A stretch of DNA of 64,000 bases. Origin: an uncultured Nitrososphaerales archaeon. GTDB lineage: Archaea > Thermoproteota > Nitrososphaeria > Nitrososphaerales > Nitrosocaldaceae. How positions within the stretch are numbered: position 1 is the stretch's first letter; each line of letters begins with the position of its first letter. The stretch spans positions 1 through 64,000 of the forward strand of contig CALHIV010000015.1 of assembly GCA_938030895.1 (NCBI GenBank). The letters run 5' to 3'. Shown one piece after another: positions 16,554 to 25,944 of the stretch. The translations under genes were made by a program, and so were the position numbers. The notes under the pieces were generated by a model. That model saw only the letters and a program-made list of their open reading frames with translations. It ran no database searches and had not been told where the DNA came from.

Positions 16554-17624
16554 ATGAAGGCTGTAGTACTTCATAGGCATGGGGGTGTGGATGCTCTAAG
16601 GTATCAGGACTTCCCAGACCCTGTATGTGAGGGCTATGGCGAGGTTCTAGTCAAGGTAGATTCATGCTCTCTTAACAGGCTAGATATCTGGGTAAGGAGA
16701 GGTCTAGCAGGAAGAGAGGTTAGATTCCCACACATACTCGGCTGTGATATCTCTGGCTATATAGCAAGTGATCTAGAGTATCAGAAGATGAGGAAGGGTA
16801 GCAAGGTTGTACTCTACCCAATGATACACTGTGGAGTATGCAGATTCTGTAGGATAGGCAAGGAGAATAGATGTATGAGCAATAACGCATCTATAATAGG
16901 TGGGTTCAGCAGTTGGCATGGAGGTTATGCTGAGTACCTTAAGGTGCCAGCAAGTAACATCATACCGCTAGAGTCTGATCTTAGCATGGAGGAGGCATCA
17001 TCAATCAACGTTGCATACCTTACAGCCTATAGTATAATCAAGCATGCTACAAGGCTTATGAGAGATATCAATGGCTATGATCCTGAGAATCCATCACTGC
17101 TAGTGTATGGTGCTGGGAGCGGTATAGGGGTAGCAAGTATACAGTTCGCAAAGAGCATGGGTTACAGGGTTATAGCAACAGTCGGTAATCATGGCAAGGT
17201 TGAGAAGGCCTACTCTCTAGGCTGTGATCTAGTCATAGATAGGAGTAAGCAGGATATAGTAGGAGAGGTTATGAGGTTCACAGATGGTGAGGGTGTAGAT
17301 CTAGTGATAGATCATGTTGGTATATGGGATACAAGTATAAGGTCTCTGAAGAGGGGGAGCGGTATAATGGCTGTATGTGGAGCAACTGCATCTGAGCATA
17401 CAGATGTTGAGGTTAGACCATTCTACAACAGACTAGCAACTATGTTTGGCGCGTATCTAGGGAGTAAGCAGGAACTTGTTGAGATGCTAGAGTTCATACA
17501 AAGGAGTAGGATAAGGCCGGTGATAGATTCTGTCTTTGCGTTAGAGGATGCAATGTTAGCACATGCAAAGATGGAGATGGACCAGCACTTTGGCAAGATA
17601 GTGCTCAAGGTAGCATCAATTTAA
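16554..17624 (+). CDS. Zinc-type alcohol dehydrogenase-like (MDR) oxidoreductase
   Basis: About 356 residues. GroES-like N-terminal half with the structural zinc motif HCGVCRFCRIGKENRC, and a Rossmann half with VYGAGSGIGVASIQFAKSMGYRV. The medium-chain dehydrogenase family reduces or oxidises alcohols, quinones or enoyl-thioesters with NAD(P)H; substrate unknown. ATG 16554 (MKAVVLHRHGG) is the normal MDR start, although an in-frame TTG at 16539 overlaps valS. Probably co-transcribed with valS. Confidence 0.9.
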   Translation: MKAVVLHRHGGVDALRYQDFPDPVCEGYGEVLVKVDSCSLNRLDIWVRRGLAGREVRFPHILGCDISGYIASDLEYQKMRKGSKVVLYPMIHCGVCRFCRIGKENRCMSNNASIIGGFSSWHGGYAEYLKVPASNIIPLESDLSMEEASSINVAYLTAYSIIKHATRLMRDINGYDPENPSLLVYGAGSGIGVASIQFAKSMGYRVIATVGNHGKVEKAYSLGCDLVIDRSKQDIVGEVMRFTDGEGVDLVIDHVGIWDTSIRSLKRGSGIMAVCGATASEHTDVEVRPFYNRLATMFGAYLGSKQELVEMLEFIQRSRIRPVIDSVFALEDAMLAHAKMEMDQHFGKIVLKVASI

Positions 17625-17693
17625 CTATCTTACAGGAATTTTTATAGTACAGTATCCTAAATTGTAATAATTCAATTTTAGATCGGTGTACCA

Positions 17694-17712
17694 TAAAATA
17701 TTTTTAATATTA
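17694..17712 (+). promoter_or_regulatory. AT-rich promoter region of the NHL-repeat gene
   Basis: AAAATATTTTTAATATT is centred about 35 bases before the ATG at 17739, plausible as a TATA element with a short leader. Confidence 0.4.
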
Positions 17713-17738
17713 TCTGGTATAGGTTGTAGTGCTGGGAT

Positions 17739-20075
17739 ATGAGGAGACAGGTAAGCATGAGTATAGTTGCGATGGTTATGGTAGTAGTACTTGCATCTAC
17801 ATACACACAACAGGCATATGCACTTAACTATAGACCAGTCGAGTTCATAAGGGAGGTTGATGGTACCACTCTAGTATTCCCATTTGCTCTAGCTATGGAT
17901 GATGAGGGCAGGTTAATAGTTACAGATGCAGACAGGAATGTAGGAAAGGTCTATGTGATGAAGAAGGGAGAGGATGGCAACTGGCATATGCTAGGCTCCT
18001 TCTCGAGGAGGAGTGCAGTGGATCTCTCATTCGATAGTCAGGGTAGGCTTGCAGTACTTACACATGTACACCCTGAAGGGGCGATATACCTCTACCAACT
18101 AAATTATGGTGAGGATGGAAGCCTTGAAAGCGCTGAGATAGTCCATAGCGTACAGGGTAGCACGTCTGAGAGGACCCTGTTTATGTTCCCTCATGGACTA
18201 ACGACACTTACACAGGATGGGCATGATCTTATAGCAATAGGCGATAATCTAGGGAGGAGGGTTCAGGTATATGAGGTTACAGAGGAAGGGATGAGTCTAG
18301 CATTTCAGTTCAATAATGCAAAGGTATACGATGCTAGTGGTAGTGAGATAGGAGATGTTGTTGACGGTTCTCAAATTGATCCATGGCCTAGCATACTCGA
18401 TGTTAAGACTGATGGCTCTGGTAACATAATTGTAGCATATAAGATCGGTCTTATAGGCATCTATAGCATAGACTTTGAGGATAGCAGCGTTAGTGTTAGA
18501 CTCATCAAGCTATTTGGTCATCACGGTGCAGATCTTGGAGAGTTCAATGAGCCTAGAGGAGTTGCATATGATCAGGCTAACAACTACCTCATAGTAAGCG
18601 ATAACCTGAACCATAGGATACAGGTATTCAACTACGATGATGTACTCAACTCTCCTAATCCCATGCCTGTATTCTACTTCGGTTCTGGGATAGCAGGTGA
18701 TGGGGAGAGGCAGCTCAACGCACCAAGGAAGGTCATGGTAAAGGATGATGCTGTATATGTTGTTGATGGTGGCAATGGAAGGATAGCAGTACTTGTACTG
18801 GATGAAAGCATTCCAAATGATGTTGATGAGCCAAGGATAGAGCCGTTAAGAGGGAGCGAGTGGTACAAGTTCACAAACCACAGAGAGATGTTCAACATGA
18901 TGGGCAGGTTACTCTACACAGCACTGATAGATAATGGTGTGCAAGAGAGTATAGCGACTAGAACTGCACTCAACACAACTGCTGAAGAGCTTGGGCAAGT
19001 ACTCGTACAGATAAGGACTCTTCCAAATGATGCTAGACTCAACATACCATGGAGTAGTCATCTCAAGGGCAATACAATACTACAAGGCGATGTGTTCTTC
19101 AAGGTAGGATGCACAATAGGCAAACAAGGGTCAACAGGGATAGGAGATCCTAGAGAGTACCATCCTCCACCAGTGCAGGTCAGTGACACACTCTACTGCT
19201 CTACTACAGCAGCATCACTCTACGGCTCTGGCGCAAAGATAAATGTCAATAGCGTTAGTGCATACTTTGTAGACCCGGATGGTGTTGAGAGGGATGTCTA
19301 CTACTACACATCTGATGGAAGGCATGTAGGGATAAGAGGTATGAGCATAAACCCTGATACAGAGTTCTACTGGGAGCCATTTGCTGTAGATATTGATAAG
19401 CCTGGAAGATGGAGGCTAGTGAATGAGTATAGCAATAGCAATGGTGCAAGGGTTGAGGTAGAATTAGAATTCTATGTTGGCAACTCCTACTCATTCTCTA
19501 GCAGCAATGAGTTGTTAGATGCTATAGGAGCAGCATTATCCAACTCTGGATTCACAGAGGAGGAGGTTCAAGAGGCTCTACAGGCTATAACGAGCAGTGA
19601 ATACTACAATGCTTTACCAGAGCAAGGTACTCTTATCATGGAGGTAAGGAGAGGGAGTCTATACGCATTTGGATGCATACTACCACACGATCCCCCACTC
19701 AACATAGGCGAGAGTATACAATGCCTTGTACTCTACATGAGCCTAGGTTCTCCAGTGACTGTAGACGATCTTCATGTGATTGCAAATGCACCAAGCGGTC
19801 CAATACCAATACAGGTGTGGAACTGGGCTCCAGGCACGATACCAGATCCATTCATATGGCAAAGTCCACCTATACCCATGACAGAGGCAGGAGATTGGAG
19901 TATAGTTGCTGACTTTACAAGAGGTGGTACTGTAGTGTTAAGCATACCAGTAACATTCAATGTCGTTCCAGAGAGCCTAATAGGCGCAATAGGTGTAGTT
20001 GGAGGTTCATTTGCAGTAATTGCACATAGGATGATGAGAAGGAGAGGCAAGGGCAGTGGTAACCAAACTAACTAA
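17739..20075 (+). CDS. Secreted NHL-repeat beta-propeller protein with C-terminal anchor
   Basis: 778 residues. A signal peptide (core about residues 6-22, cleavage after YA near 28) precedes NHL-type repeats; the clearest are FGHHGADLGEFNEPRGVAYD...LIVSDNLNHRIQVFNYD and LNAPRKVMVKDDAVYVVDGGNGRIAVL (about 265-350). Two Ig-like beta regions follow, with four widely spaced cysteines. The C-terminus is VTFNVVPES, a hydrophobic segment and HRMMRRRGK. This tail resembles that of the RTX-like protein at 459-1937 and recalls the PEFG-CTERM layout. Probably a cell-surface protein; its ligand is unknown. Confidence 0.8.
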   Translation: MRRQVSMSIVAMVMVVVLASTYTQQAYALNYRPVEFIREVDGTTLVFPFALAMDDEGRLIVTDADRNVGKVYVMKKGEDGNWHMLGSFSRRSAVDLSFDSQGRLAVLTHVHPEGAIYLYQLNYGEDGSLESAEIVHSVQGSTSERTLFMFPHGLTTLTQDGHDLIAIGDNLGRRVQVYEVTEEGMSLAFQFNNAKVYDASGSEIGDVVDGSQIDPWPSILDVKTDGSGNIIVAYKIGLIGIYSIDFEDSSVSVRLIKLFGHHGADLGEFNEPRGVAYDQANNYLIVSDNLNHRIQVFNYDDVLNSPNPMPVFYFGSGIAGDGERQLNAPRKVMVKDDAVYVVDGGNGRIAVLVLDESIPNDVDEPRIEPLRGSEWYKFTNHREMFNMMGRLLYTALIDNGVQESIATRTALNTTAEELGQVLVQIRTLPNDARLNIPWSSHLKGNTILQGDVFFKVGCTIGKQGSTGIGDPREYHPPPVQVSDTLYCSTTAASLYGSGAKINVNSVSAYFVDPDGVERDVYYYTSDGRHVGIRGMSINPDTEFYWEPFAVDIDKPGRWRLVNEYSNSNGARVEVELEFYVGNSYSFSSSNELLDAIGAALSNSGFTEEEVQEALQAITSSEYYNALPEQGTLIMEVRRGSLYAFGCILPHDPPLNIGESIQCLVLYMSLGSPVTVDDLHVIANAPSGPIPIQVWNWAPGTIPDPFIWQSPPIPMTEAGDWSIVADFTRGGTVVLSIPVTFNVVPESLIGAIGVVGGSFAVIAHRMMRRRGKGSGNQTN

Positions 20076-20083
20076 ATCAACCA

Positions 20084-20165
20084 CCTTTTATTTATTCCTT
20101 TTATTCATTTATTCCTTTCATTCATTCATTCATTCATTCATTTATTCATTCATTTATTTAATGAA
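20084..20165 (+). repeat. T-rich stretch and CATT repeats after the NHL gene
   Basis: TTTTATTTATTCC runs are followed by tandem TTCA units. The T runs just after the stop codon could terminate transcription of the plus-strand gene. Confidence 0.55.
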
Positions 20166-20202
20166 TTGAAGAGACGAGATACGATAGATAATAATATTAT
20201 TA

Positions 20203-20856
20203 TCATCTAGACTTGTACTCTTTAACAAGCCTAATAAAGTACTCATGTAGCCTTGTATCACCAGAGAGTTCAGGATGGAATGATGTACCTATAATATTGC
20301 CTTGTTGTACAGCAACTATCTTACTCTTATTCTTACTCTTGCTGCTATCGTTGCTATCATCAAGCCTTGCTAATACATCTACACCGTTCCCAGTCTCTCT
20401 TATAACAGGGGCCCTTATGAAGACACCCTTGAATGGTTGTTCACCAATAACCTTTATCTTCAGATCTGCCTCGAATGAGTCTATCTGTCTACCAAATGCG
20501 TTCCTCTCAACAGTAACATCCAAGATGTCGAGTAATTGCTGCCTAGTCTCACCAACGACCCTATCATATACCCTCTTTGCCAACAGTATCATACCAGCAC
20601 ATGTACCCATAACGGGCATGCCAGATGATATCCTCTCCCTTACAACCTTGAGCGAACCATTGAGCATTGCAAGTGTACCTATAACAGTACTCTCCCCTCC
20701 AGGTATTATAAGCCCATCCACCCCTGCAATATGCTCTGGATACTTAACCTGTATAGCATTACCATCTATGTTTAGTGATCTTAATGCTTCTCTAGTTGCA
20801 TTGAGATTCTCCTCCACATCCCCTTGGAGTGCCATTATACCTATTGTTATGCCCAT
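20203..20856 (-). CDS. pdxT: Pyridoxal 5'-phosphate synthase glutaminase subunit
   Basis: Releases ammonia from glutamine for PdxS. Class I glutaminase signatures are complete: IMALQGDVEENL, IIPGGESTVIG, GTCAGM (nucleophile Cys) and FHPELSGD (His/Glu of the triad). A Ser/Lys/Asn low-complexity patch (DDSNDSSKSKNKSKIV) interrupts the C-terminal third. ATG 20856 gives MGITIGIMALQGD, the usual PdxT start; the frame is open to an ATG at 20877. It follows pdxS by about 60 bases on the same strand. Confidence 0.94.
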   Translation of the reverse strand: MGITIGIMALQGDVEENLNATREALRSLNIDGNAIQVKYPEHIAGVDGLIIPGGESTVIGTLAMLNGSLKVVRERISSGMPVMGTCAGMILLAKRVYDRVVGETRQQLLDILDVTVERNAFGRQIDSFEADLKIKVIGEQPFKGVFIRAPVIRETGNGVDVLARLDDSNDSSKSKNKSKIVAVQQGNIIGTSFHPELSGDTRLHEYFIRLVKEYKSR

Positions 20857-20918
20857 CTTGAACACCTGCTCATACAACCGACGCTATCATTATCTTATAT
20901 CTACACATATGCCATGCC

Positions 20919-21908
20919 TCACGCTTCACTCCCCCTCTCCTGCATCCTCAACTCTAGAGTCTTGATATCCATACCAAGCATAGACTTACCCTCATCTATC
21001 ATCTTCTGAGCCTCCATGACCATCTTAGGATCATCCCAGTATGTTGTTGCTATGACTATTGCCCTAGCCCTCTCCATAGGATCCTGGCTCTTGAATATAC
21101 CTGAGCCTACAAATACTCCATCACACCCTAGACTCATGAGCATTGCAGCATCGGCAGGTGTTGTTATCCCTCCAGCAGCAAAGTTAACCACAGGTAATCT
21201 CCCAAGCCTTGCAGTCTCTAGCACATAAACGTATGATACCTTGAGTTCCCTTGCTATCTTTATGAGTTCCTGCATATCCCCATCCTGGTATACAGCCTTC
21301 ACCCTCCTTACCTCATTGTTGAGAATCCTTATATGCTTGATAGCCTCTGCAACATTCCCTGTACCAGGTTCACCTTTGGTCCTTATCATTGCTGCACCCT
21401 CCTCTACCCTTCTTAGCGCTTCACCAAGGTTCTTTGCACCGTTAACGAATGGTACTGTAAAGTCCCACTTCCATATATGCCTCTCCTCATCTGCTGGTGT
21501 TAATACTTCAGACTCATCTATCATATCGACACCAACAGCCTCTAGCACTCTAGCCTCTTCAGTATGCCCTATCCTGCACTTTGCCATTATTGGTATGGTT
21601 ATATGGTCCCTTATCTCCTCTATCACCTTTATGCTTGCTGTCCTAGCAACACCCCCAGCCTTCCTCACATCGTAGGGGAGTTTATCAAGCACCATTACTG
21701 CAACGGCACCAGCATCCTCTGCTATCTGTGCTTGTTCTACACTTGTAACATCCATTATAACCCCATGCTTCTGCATATGCGCAAAGCCACGCTTAAGGAG
21801 TGTTGTACCCTTGCTTACTGGCAGAGTATCCATCCTCTCTATCCTTATGCCTTTGGGATTCGGCTCGGTTGAGATCAGTGATATAGTGCTTCTGTTCTTG
21901 CTCATCAT
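20919..21908 (-). CDS. pdxS: Pyridoxal 5'-phosphate synthase lyase subunit
   Basis: Joins ribose 5-phosphate, glyceraldehyde 3-phosphate and ammonia into PLP, working as a dodecamer with Pdx[33 protein letters not shown] and [29 protein letters not shown] are strongly conserved PdxS segments. The protein has a TIM-barrel fold. About 35 residues precede the usual N-terminus, beginning [13 protein letters not shown], so the true start may be later. pdxS lies upstream of pdxT, an operon order seen in many archaea and bacteria. Confidence 0.95.
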   Translation of the reverse strand: MMSKNRSTISLISTEPNPKGIRIERMDTLPVSKGTTLLKRGFAHMQKHGVIMDVTSVEQAQIAEDAGAVAVMVLDKLPYDVRKAGGVARTASIKVIEEIRDHITIPIMAKCRIGHTEEARVLEAVGVDMIDESEVLTPADEERHIWKWDFTVPFVNGAKNLGEALRRVEEGAAMIRTKGEPGTGNVAEAIKHIRILNNEVRRVKAVYQDGDMQELIKIARELKVSYVYVLETARLGRLPVVNFAAGGITTPADAAMLMSLGCDGVFVGSGIFKSQDPMERARAIVIATTYWDDPKMVMEAQKMIDEGKSMLGMDIKTLELRMQERGSEA

Positions 21909-21999
21909 CCTATACTATCATCTTGCATACGATCCAGATATATTTAGTTAACCTCATCAAGCAACCATAGTGCATCTAGCGTAAGATACCCCATGATAA

Positions 22000-22150
22000 A
22001 GGCATGGATGTATGGATGGATTGATGAATTGATGGATGAATGGATGATTGATTTATGGGCGAATTGATGAATGAATGGATGGATTGATGAAGATCGGTCT
22101 AGTTTTTGTTTGTTGATTGATTGTTTGTTGATTGATTGGTTGGTTGACCA
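22000..22150. repeat. GATGGATTGATGAATT simple repeats
   Basis: About 150 bases of degenerate TGGATGGATTGATGAATG and TTGTTTGTTGATTGATTGG units fill the gap between pdxS and the next minus-strand gene. No fold or reading frame was noticed. Confidence 0.8.
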
Positions 22151-22167
22151 TTAGTAGAGCGGTCATT

Positions 22168-22755
22168 TTAGGATAAGCCTTGAAGGCATCTACCCATATC
22201 GAACTCATACCCAGCAGGCTCGCTCATTATCTGCATAAGCATACACCTAAGCCTTGTGAGCAATGGAGGCACATCTGATGGCGCAAACTCATCAGCTCTC
22301 ATACCTTCACTCCACCTTATGCTCCTGCTCTTACCATCAAGTATTGTTGTAACAGTGTACCTAGTGAAGGTATCACTACCCTCAACCTCATCCCTAAGGT
22401 TTAACGTTAAATCTAATAGTCCAGTATCTCTTATGAATGATTCTATAGCCCTTAACCTATCTCTAGGAATATTGAACTCCTTCTGTACACTATTGATACC
22501 TTGCTGCATAATGTATAATGCTCTACCATCTGGCTGTATACTTATACTCTCGACCTTCTCTGCGGCAAACCTCTCCACTACACCAAAGCTCACACGCCTC
22601 ATCTCCTCCCTTGTGAATTGAATGCTAATGCTTCTCTCCAGTTGTGGTGCACCGCTACCATCAGTGTATGATGAGATTATCTGTATGGCAAAGATGGTTA
22701 CAACTGCTATAGTAGCGATGAGTAGTGCGAATATAGCCTTCTTGGAGAGTATCAT
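22168..22755 (-). CDS. Membrane-anchored protein of unknown function
   Basis: 195 residues. One N-terminal membrane helix (KAIFALLIATIAVVTIFAIQII, about residues 6-27) with the remainder likely outside the membrane. The soluble part is mixed alpha/beta with two cysteines (CML and GRCL) near the end that could form a disulfide. I recognise no family. It is divergent from the small zinc-finger gene, with 38 bases between the starts. Confidence 0.7.
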   Translation of the reverse strand: MILSKKAIFALLIATIAVVTIFAIQIISSYTDGSGAPQLERSISIQFTREEMRRVSFGVVERFAAEKVESISIQPDGRALYIMQQGINSVQKEFNIPRDRLRAIESFIRDTGLLDLTLNLRDEVEGSDTFTRYTVTTILDGKSRSIRWSEGMRADEFAPSDVPPLLTRLRCMLMQIMSEPAGYEFDMGRCLQGLS

Positions 22756-22793
22756 ACAGTATTGGTAGATGGGCTAGTAGATAAAAACGTAAC

Positions 22794-22976
22794 ATGATGG
22801 CTAGTATACAAGACAAACATTTATTATATGCTGGTAGGGAGTATAATCACTTGAACCTATTCAGGCGCAAGACAGATAATGGTAGTAGCAATGTATGCGA
22901 GTATTGTAGCGTTGAGTTTCAGGATAGAGAGCATCTGGAGAGGCATAAGAAGGTAGCACATAGGAAAGGTCGTTGA
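22794..22976 (+). CDS. Small C2H2 zinc-finger protein
   Basis: 60 residues. CEYCSVEFQDREHLERHKKVAH is a classical C-x2-C-x12-H-x4-H finger (about residues 35-56), preceded by a charged N-terminus and ending in basic HRKGR. Single C2H2 fingers occur in archaea and may bind nucleic acid or protein. Start ATG-ATG at 22794/22797. Target unknown. Confidence 0.8.
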   Translation: MMASIQDKHLLYAGREYNHLNLFRRKTDNGSSNVCEYCSVEFQDREHLERHKKVAHRKGR

Positions 22977-23040
22977 TGGTTGCTGTTATTCTGTCTCCCA
23001 TTGTTAAGATTAATATCAAGGCCAGCATGATCATTACAAG

Positions 23041-23186
23041 GGGGTCGTAGCCTAGTAAGGTAGGGCGACAGTTATAGCAGGAACCGCAAAGGGCTCCAGA
23101 GGTATACGGGTCATCTGACGAAAGGATGATGTGGCTCTGGAGCTGCAGTGACCCGTAGGTCAGGGGTTCAAGTCCCCTCGACCCCA
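23041..23186 (+). tRNA. Intron-containing tRNA, probably Met or Ile with CAT anticodon
   Basis: Acceptor strands GGGGTCG (23041-23047) and CGACCCC (23179-23185) pair. The D-arm GCCT/GGGC spans 23050-23066, and the T-arm AGGGG-TTCAAGT-CCCCT spans 23162-23178. Discriminator A is followed by an encoded CCA (23187-23189). The gene is about 73 bases too long. CCGTA (23153-23157) needs TACGG, found only at 23105-23109, so one insert of about 37 bases lies between the D-arm and anticodon stem, and a second of about 36 in the anticodon loop. The loop would then read GTCATAC (anticodon CAT). Exact splice sites, and so the isotype, are inferred. Confidence 0.75.
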
Positions 23187-23382
23187 CCAGTCATGTGGTC
23201 CATAGTCTACCAACGTAAATACCAACATCTTAAATGATAAACCGTTAATTCGCTATATTATATCATATTATATTATATCATATCTCTAGCGTATAATTTG
23301 CATACTCTTGATTATGCAACAGAGTAGCAGAATAGACAAGATAAATAGAGAATGTTATCTTAATATCACCAATATCCTCGAT

Positions 23383-23394
23383 AAGTTTAAATTA
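23383..23394 (+). promoter_or_regulatory. TATA-like box of the subtilase gene
   Basis: AAGTTTAAATTA is centred about 26 bases before the ATG at 23415, consistent with a leaderless mRNA. Confidence 0.55.
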
Positions 23395-23414
23395 CTCAAT
23401 TCGTACCTTTTACT

Positions 23415-24665
23415 ATGCAAAAAAGGCTCCTTTCACTCTTTGCTTGTACCCTAATCCTAAGTCTGGCAGTTGCTCCAAATCTAACAATACCTGTATCTGG
23501 ACAGGGAAGATCTGGTGAAAAGGTGCCAGATCGTTACATAGTAGTGCTTAAGGATGATACAAGTGATGCTAGAGGTGTAGCAAATGATATTGCCCAAAGG
23601 CATAGAATTGCAGTAGAGCATGTATATGAGCACGCATTGAAGGGATTTAGTGCTATAATACCAGCAGCAAAGTTGGATAAGGTTAAGGCTGATTCTAGGG
23701 TCAGATTCGTAGAGCAGGATATGACCGTTGAAGCCTTTCAATCCTCACAGGTAATACCAACTGGGATAAATAGGATAGATGCTGATCTGAGCACTACCGC
23801 AAAGATCGATGGAAATGATGAGAGAGTTGGCGTGGATATAGCCATAATCGATACTGGGATTGATCTAAAGCATCCTGACTTGAATGTTAATACAGCTCTA
23901 CAAAAGACATGTGTTCCAGGAACTAAAAATGCTAATGATGATAATGGGCATGGTACTCATGTTGCAGGTATTGCAGCAGCCATCGATAATGGTAGAGGAG
24001 TGGTTGGCGTTGCTCCAGGCGCTAGTTTGGTTCCAGTCAAAGTACTCGCTAGAAATGGTTCTGGACTTATATCTTGGGTTATATGTGGTGTGGACCATGT
24101 TACCAGGCATGCTAATACTATAGAGGTTGCCAATATGAGTTTGGGTTGCGCATGCCACTCAAATGCATTACATCTAGCAGTGAAGAGGTCTGTTGAAGCA
24201 GGTGTAACCTATGTTGTTGCTGCTGGGAACAGTGCTAGCGATGTTTCTAACTTTGACCCTGCTAGCTATCCTGAGGTGATCACAGTATCAGCCATAGTAG
24301 ATACTGATGGTAAGTGTGGAGGTCAAGGCCCTAGCACAAATTATGGAGATGATGATACCTTTGCAACATTCAGCAACTTTGGTGCAGGTGTAGATTTAGC
24401 GGCACCTGGAGTTGACATCCTTTCTACATACAAGGGGCAGAGTTATGCTATTATGAGTGGTACTAGCATGGCAAGCCCACATGTTGCTGGTGCTGCAGCA
24501 CTCTACAAGGCCAACAATCCATCTTCTACACCAGATCAAGTGCGTAATACACTAGTCACCTCTGGCATACCTCAAACTCAAGGTTGCGTCAGCGATGGTA
24601 ATGGGGGCTTCACTGGAGACCCTGATACATACAATGAACCTCTAGTCTATGCAAGGACTCTGTAA
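23415..24665 (+). CDS. Secreted subtilisin-like serine protease
   Basis: 416 residues, peptidase S8 family. Order: signal peptide (about 1-30), an I9-type propeptide (about 37-105; DRYIVVLKDD ... FSAIIPAAKLDKV ... VRFVEQD), then the catalytic domain. Catalytic Asp146 is in AIIDTGID, His179 in NGHGTHVAG, the oxyanion Asn in VVAAGNSA, and Ser in SGTSMASPHVAG (about 355). The propeptide should inhibit and fold the enzyme until autocleavage outside the cell. Six or more cysteines in the mature part (for example CVPG, CGVD, CACH, CGGQ, GCVSD) suggest disulfides. No C-terminal anchor, so probably released. Confidence 0.95.
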   Translation: MQKRLLSLFACTLILSLAVAPNLTIPVSGQGRSGEKVPDRYIVVLKDDTSDARGVANDIAQRHRIAVEHVYEHALKGFSAIIPAAKLDKVKADSRVRFVEQDMTVEAFQSSQVIPTGINRIDADLSTTAKIDGNDERVGVDIAIIDTGIDLKHPDLNVNTALQKTCVPGTKNANDDNGHGTHVAGIAAAIDNGRGVVGVAPGASLVPVKVLARNGSGLISWVICGVDHVTRHANTIEVANMSLGCACHSNALHLAVKRSVEAGVTYVVAAGNSASDVSNFDPASYPEVITVSAIVDTDGKCGGQGPSTNYGDDDTFATFSNFGAGVDLAAPGVDILSTYKGQSYAIMSGTSMASPHVAGAAALYKANNPSSTPDQVRNTLVTSGIPQTQGCVSDGNGGFTGDPDTYNEPLVYARTL

Positions 24666-24778
24666 AACGAGGCTATGAATAGTAGCAGAGATCCTCACGC
24701 TTTGTTGCATGACTTATAAGCATGGTCCCTCAGGTAACAGTGAGGCAATGCCTTTCCATAACCATCTAAATCGATAAC

Positions 24779-24830
24779 AGTTAAAAAAAATAATTTTAAT
24801 TTTAATTTAATTTTAATTTAATTTAGTTGT
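24779..24830. terminator. AT-rich stretch between convergent genes
   Basis: Repeated AATTTTAATTT units follow a run of A between the plus-strand subtilase and the minus-strand membrane gene. T runs occur on both strands, so it may terminate both transcripts. Confidence 0.35.
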
Positions 24831-24857
24831 TGGACCATTCTTCAGTACTTCTTCAGT

Positions 24858-25427
24858 TCAGTACTCCTCTCTCTGACTGTAATACCTTATTATTCTACCC
24901 GTGAATGCCATAATTATCATAGAATATACTATACCATACTGGATGTGTAGACCTATAGCATAGTAGATAACTCTAGAAAATGGCAGGTTAAGATCTGTTA
25001 GGAGACGACCAGATCTATCAGATATTGTATCATTATAACTCTCTAGTGTAGGCTTAACCAGCATATAGGAGACTGGTAGGAAGAAGAGTAACCATACTAG
25101 CACACCAACCACAATACCATAGATTAACGATGTATTGAAGTTGGATACTACCCTAAATAACCTTCTAACCAATACTATAGGGGTAGATGCGATTAGGCCT
25201 ATCAACGCCCCTGCAGTCATATGCATAACTATGCCCATCCCTAGAGCATCTAATCCATCAAATCCAAGCGAGTAACCTATTATGAGATAGAACAAGCCAT
25301 GGGGGTAGTTCATTAGCGCTTCACCAGCAAATATCAATCCTGCTACTACAATGGTGGCAACGAACCCTGCTAGGAGTCCAACTGCTAGTATCTTCACCCC
25401 CTCCCTAGCCTGAATATAGAGAGGCAT
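24858..25427 (-). CDS. Four-helix membrane protein of unknown function
   Basis: 189 residues with membrane segments near residues 13-35, 60-83, 100-120 and 150-172, rich in glycine. A short soluble loop (KPTLESYNDTISDRSGRLLTDLN) lies between helices 3 and 4. I cannot assign a family, and neighbours give no clear clue. Confidence 0.7.
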   Translation of the reverse strand: MPLYIQAREGVKILAVGLLAGFVATIVVAGLIFAGEALMNYPHGLFYLIIGYSLGFDGLDALGMGIVMHMTAGALIGLIASTPIVLVRRLFRVVSNFNTSLIYGIVVGVLVWLLFFLPVSYMLVKPTLESYNDTISDRSGRLLTDLNLPFSRVIYYAIGLHIQYGIVYSMIIMAFTGRIIRYYSQREEY

Positions 25428-25605
25428 AACTAACTATATGCTAATCATATATTTTACCTTTATGCTCTTCCATATTAAAATATAACTGTTTATAGGACAT
25501 AATCATCTGTTCTTATAATTATCTTTCTATCATTCTATAGATTATCTTATATAAAAATCAACTAGTAGAATAGCATATAAGTTAGGAGAGGGAAAGAACT
25601 GATAT

Positions 25606-25827
25606 ATGGTAGATGATGGTGAAAGGAGTGTAATATACAAGATAAGATGGGAGATACTTGTAATGGCCATATCACTTATACTCATTGCTGTTGTAGTATA
25701 TGCTATACCTAACGACTTTAGTTTGAAGATGTTAGAGGAGAGGGAGAAGCAGAGGGCACTAGAGCAGACAGGGATACAAGGGCAAGGAGAGGGCAGCGCT
25801 GCTATGAATAAAGGCACTATACCATAA
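25606..25827 (+). CDS. Small single-pass membrane protein, unknown
   Basis: 73 residues: a charged N-terminus, one membrane helix (ILVMAISLILIAVVVYAI, about residues 17-34), then a charged, Gln- and Gly-rich tail (EEREKQRALEQTG). The translation is well composed for a real small membrane protein and the opposite strand shows nothing better, but no family is recognised. Confidence 0.55.
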   Translation: MVDDGERSVIYKIRWEILVMAISLILIAVVVYAIPNDFSLKMLEEREKQRALEQTGIQGQGEGSAAMNKGTIP

Positions 25828-25876
25828 TTTGCATTACCACAATTTATATTACTACACCAGCAATATATTGAGTAAT

Positions 25877-25930
25877 AATGAGATAAATTAATGAGATAAA
25901 TTAATGAGATAATATAATATATAATATAAT
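25877..25930. repeat. AATGAGATAAATT tandem repeat
   Basis: Three near-perfect copies of a 13-base unit are followed by ATAATATAATAT. They lie in the gap between convergent genes. Confidence 0.8.
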
Positions 25931-25944
25931 AGAAATAAATAGAT

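Noticed and set aside
22000-22150. CRISPR array
   Set aside because: The repeats are short, degenerate and contiguous, with no spacers of constant length.
23041-23186. tRNA-Cys (GCA) reading of the first tRNA
   Set aside because: CTGCAGT can be made into an anticodon loop with stem GGGTC/GACCC, but this gives a seven-base variable region and A73, whereas Cys tRNAs have U73.
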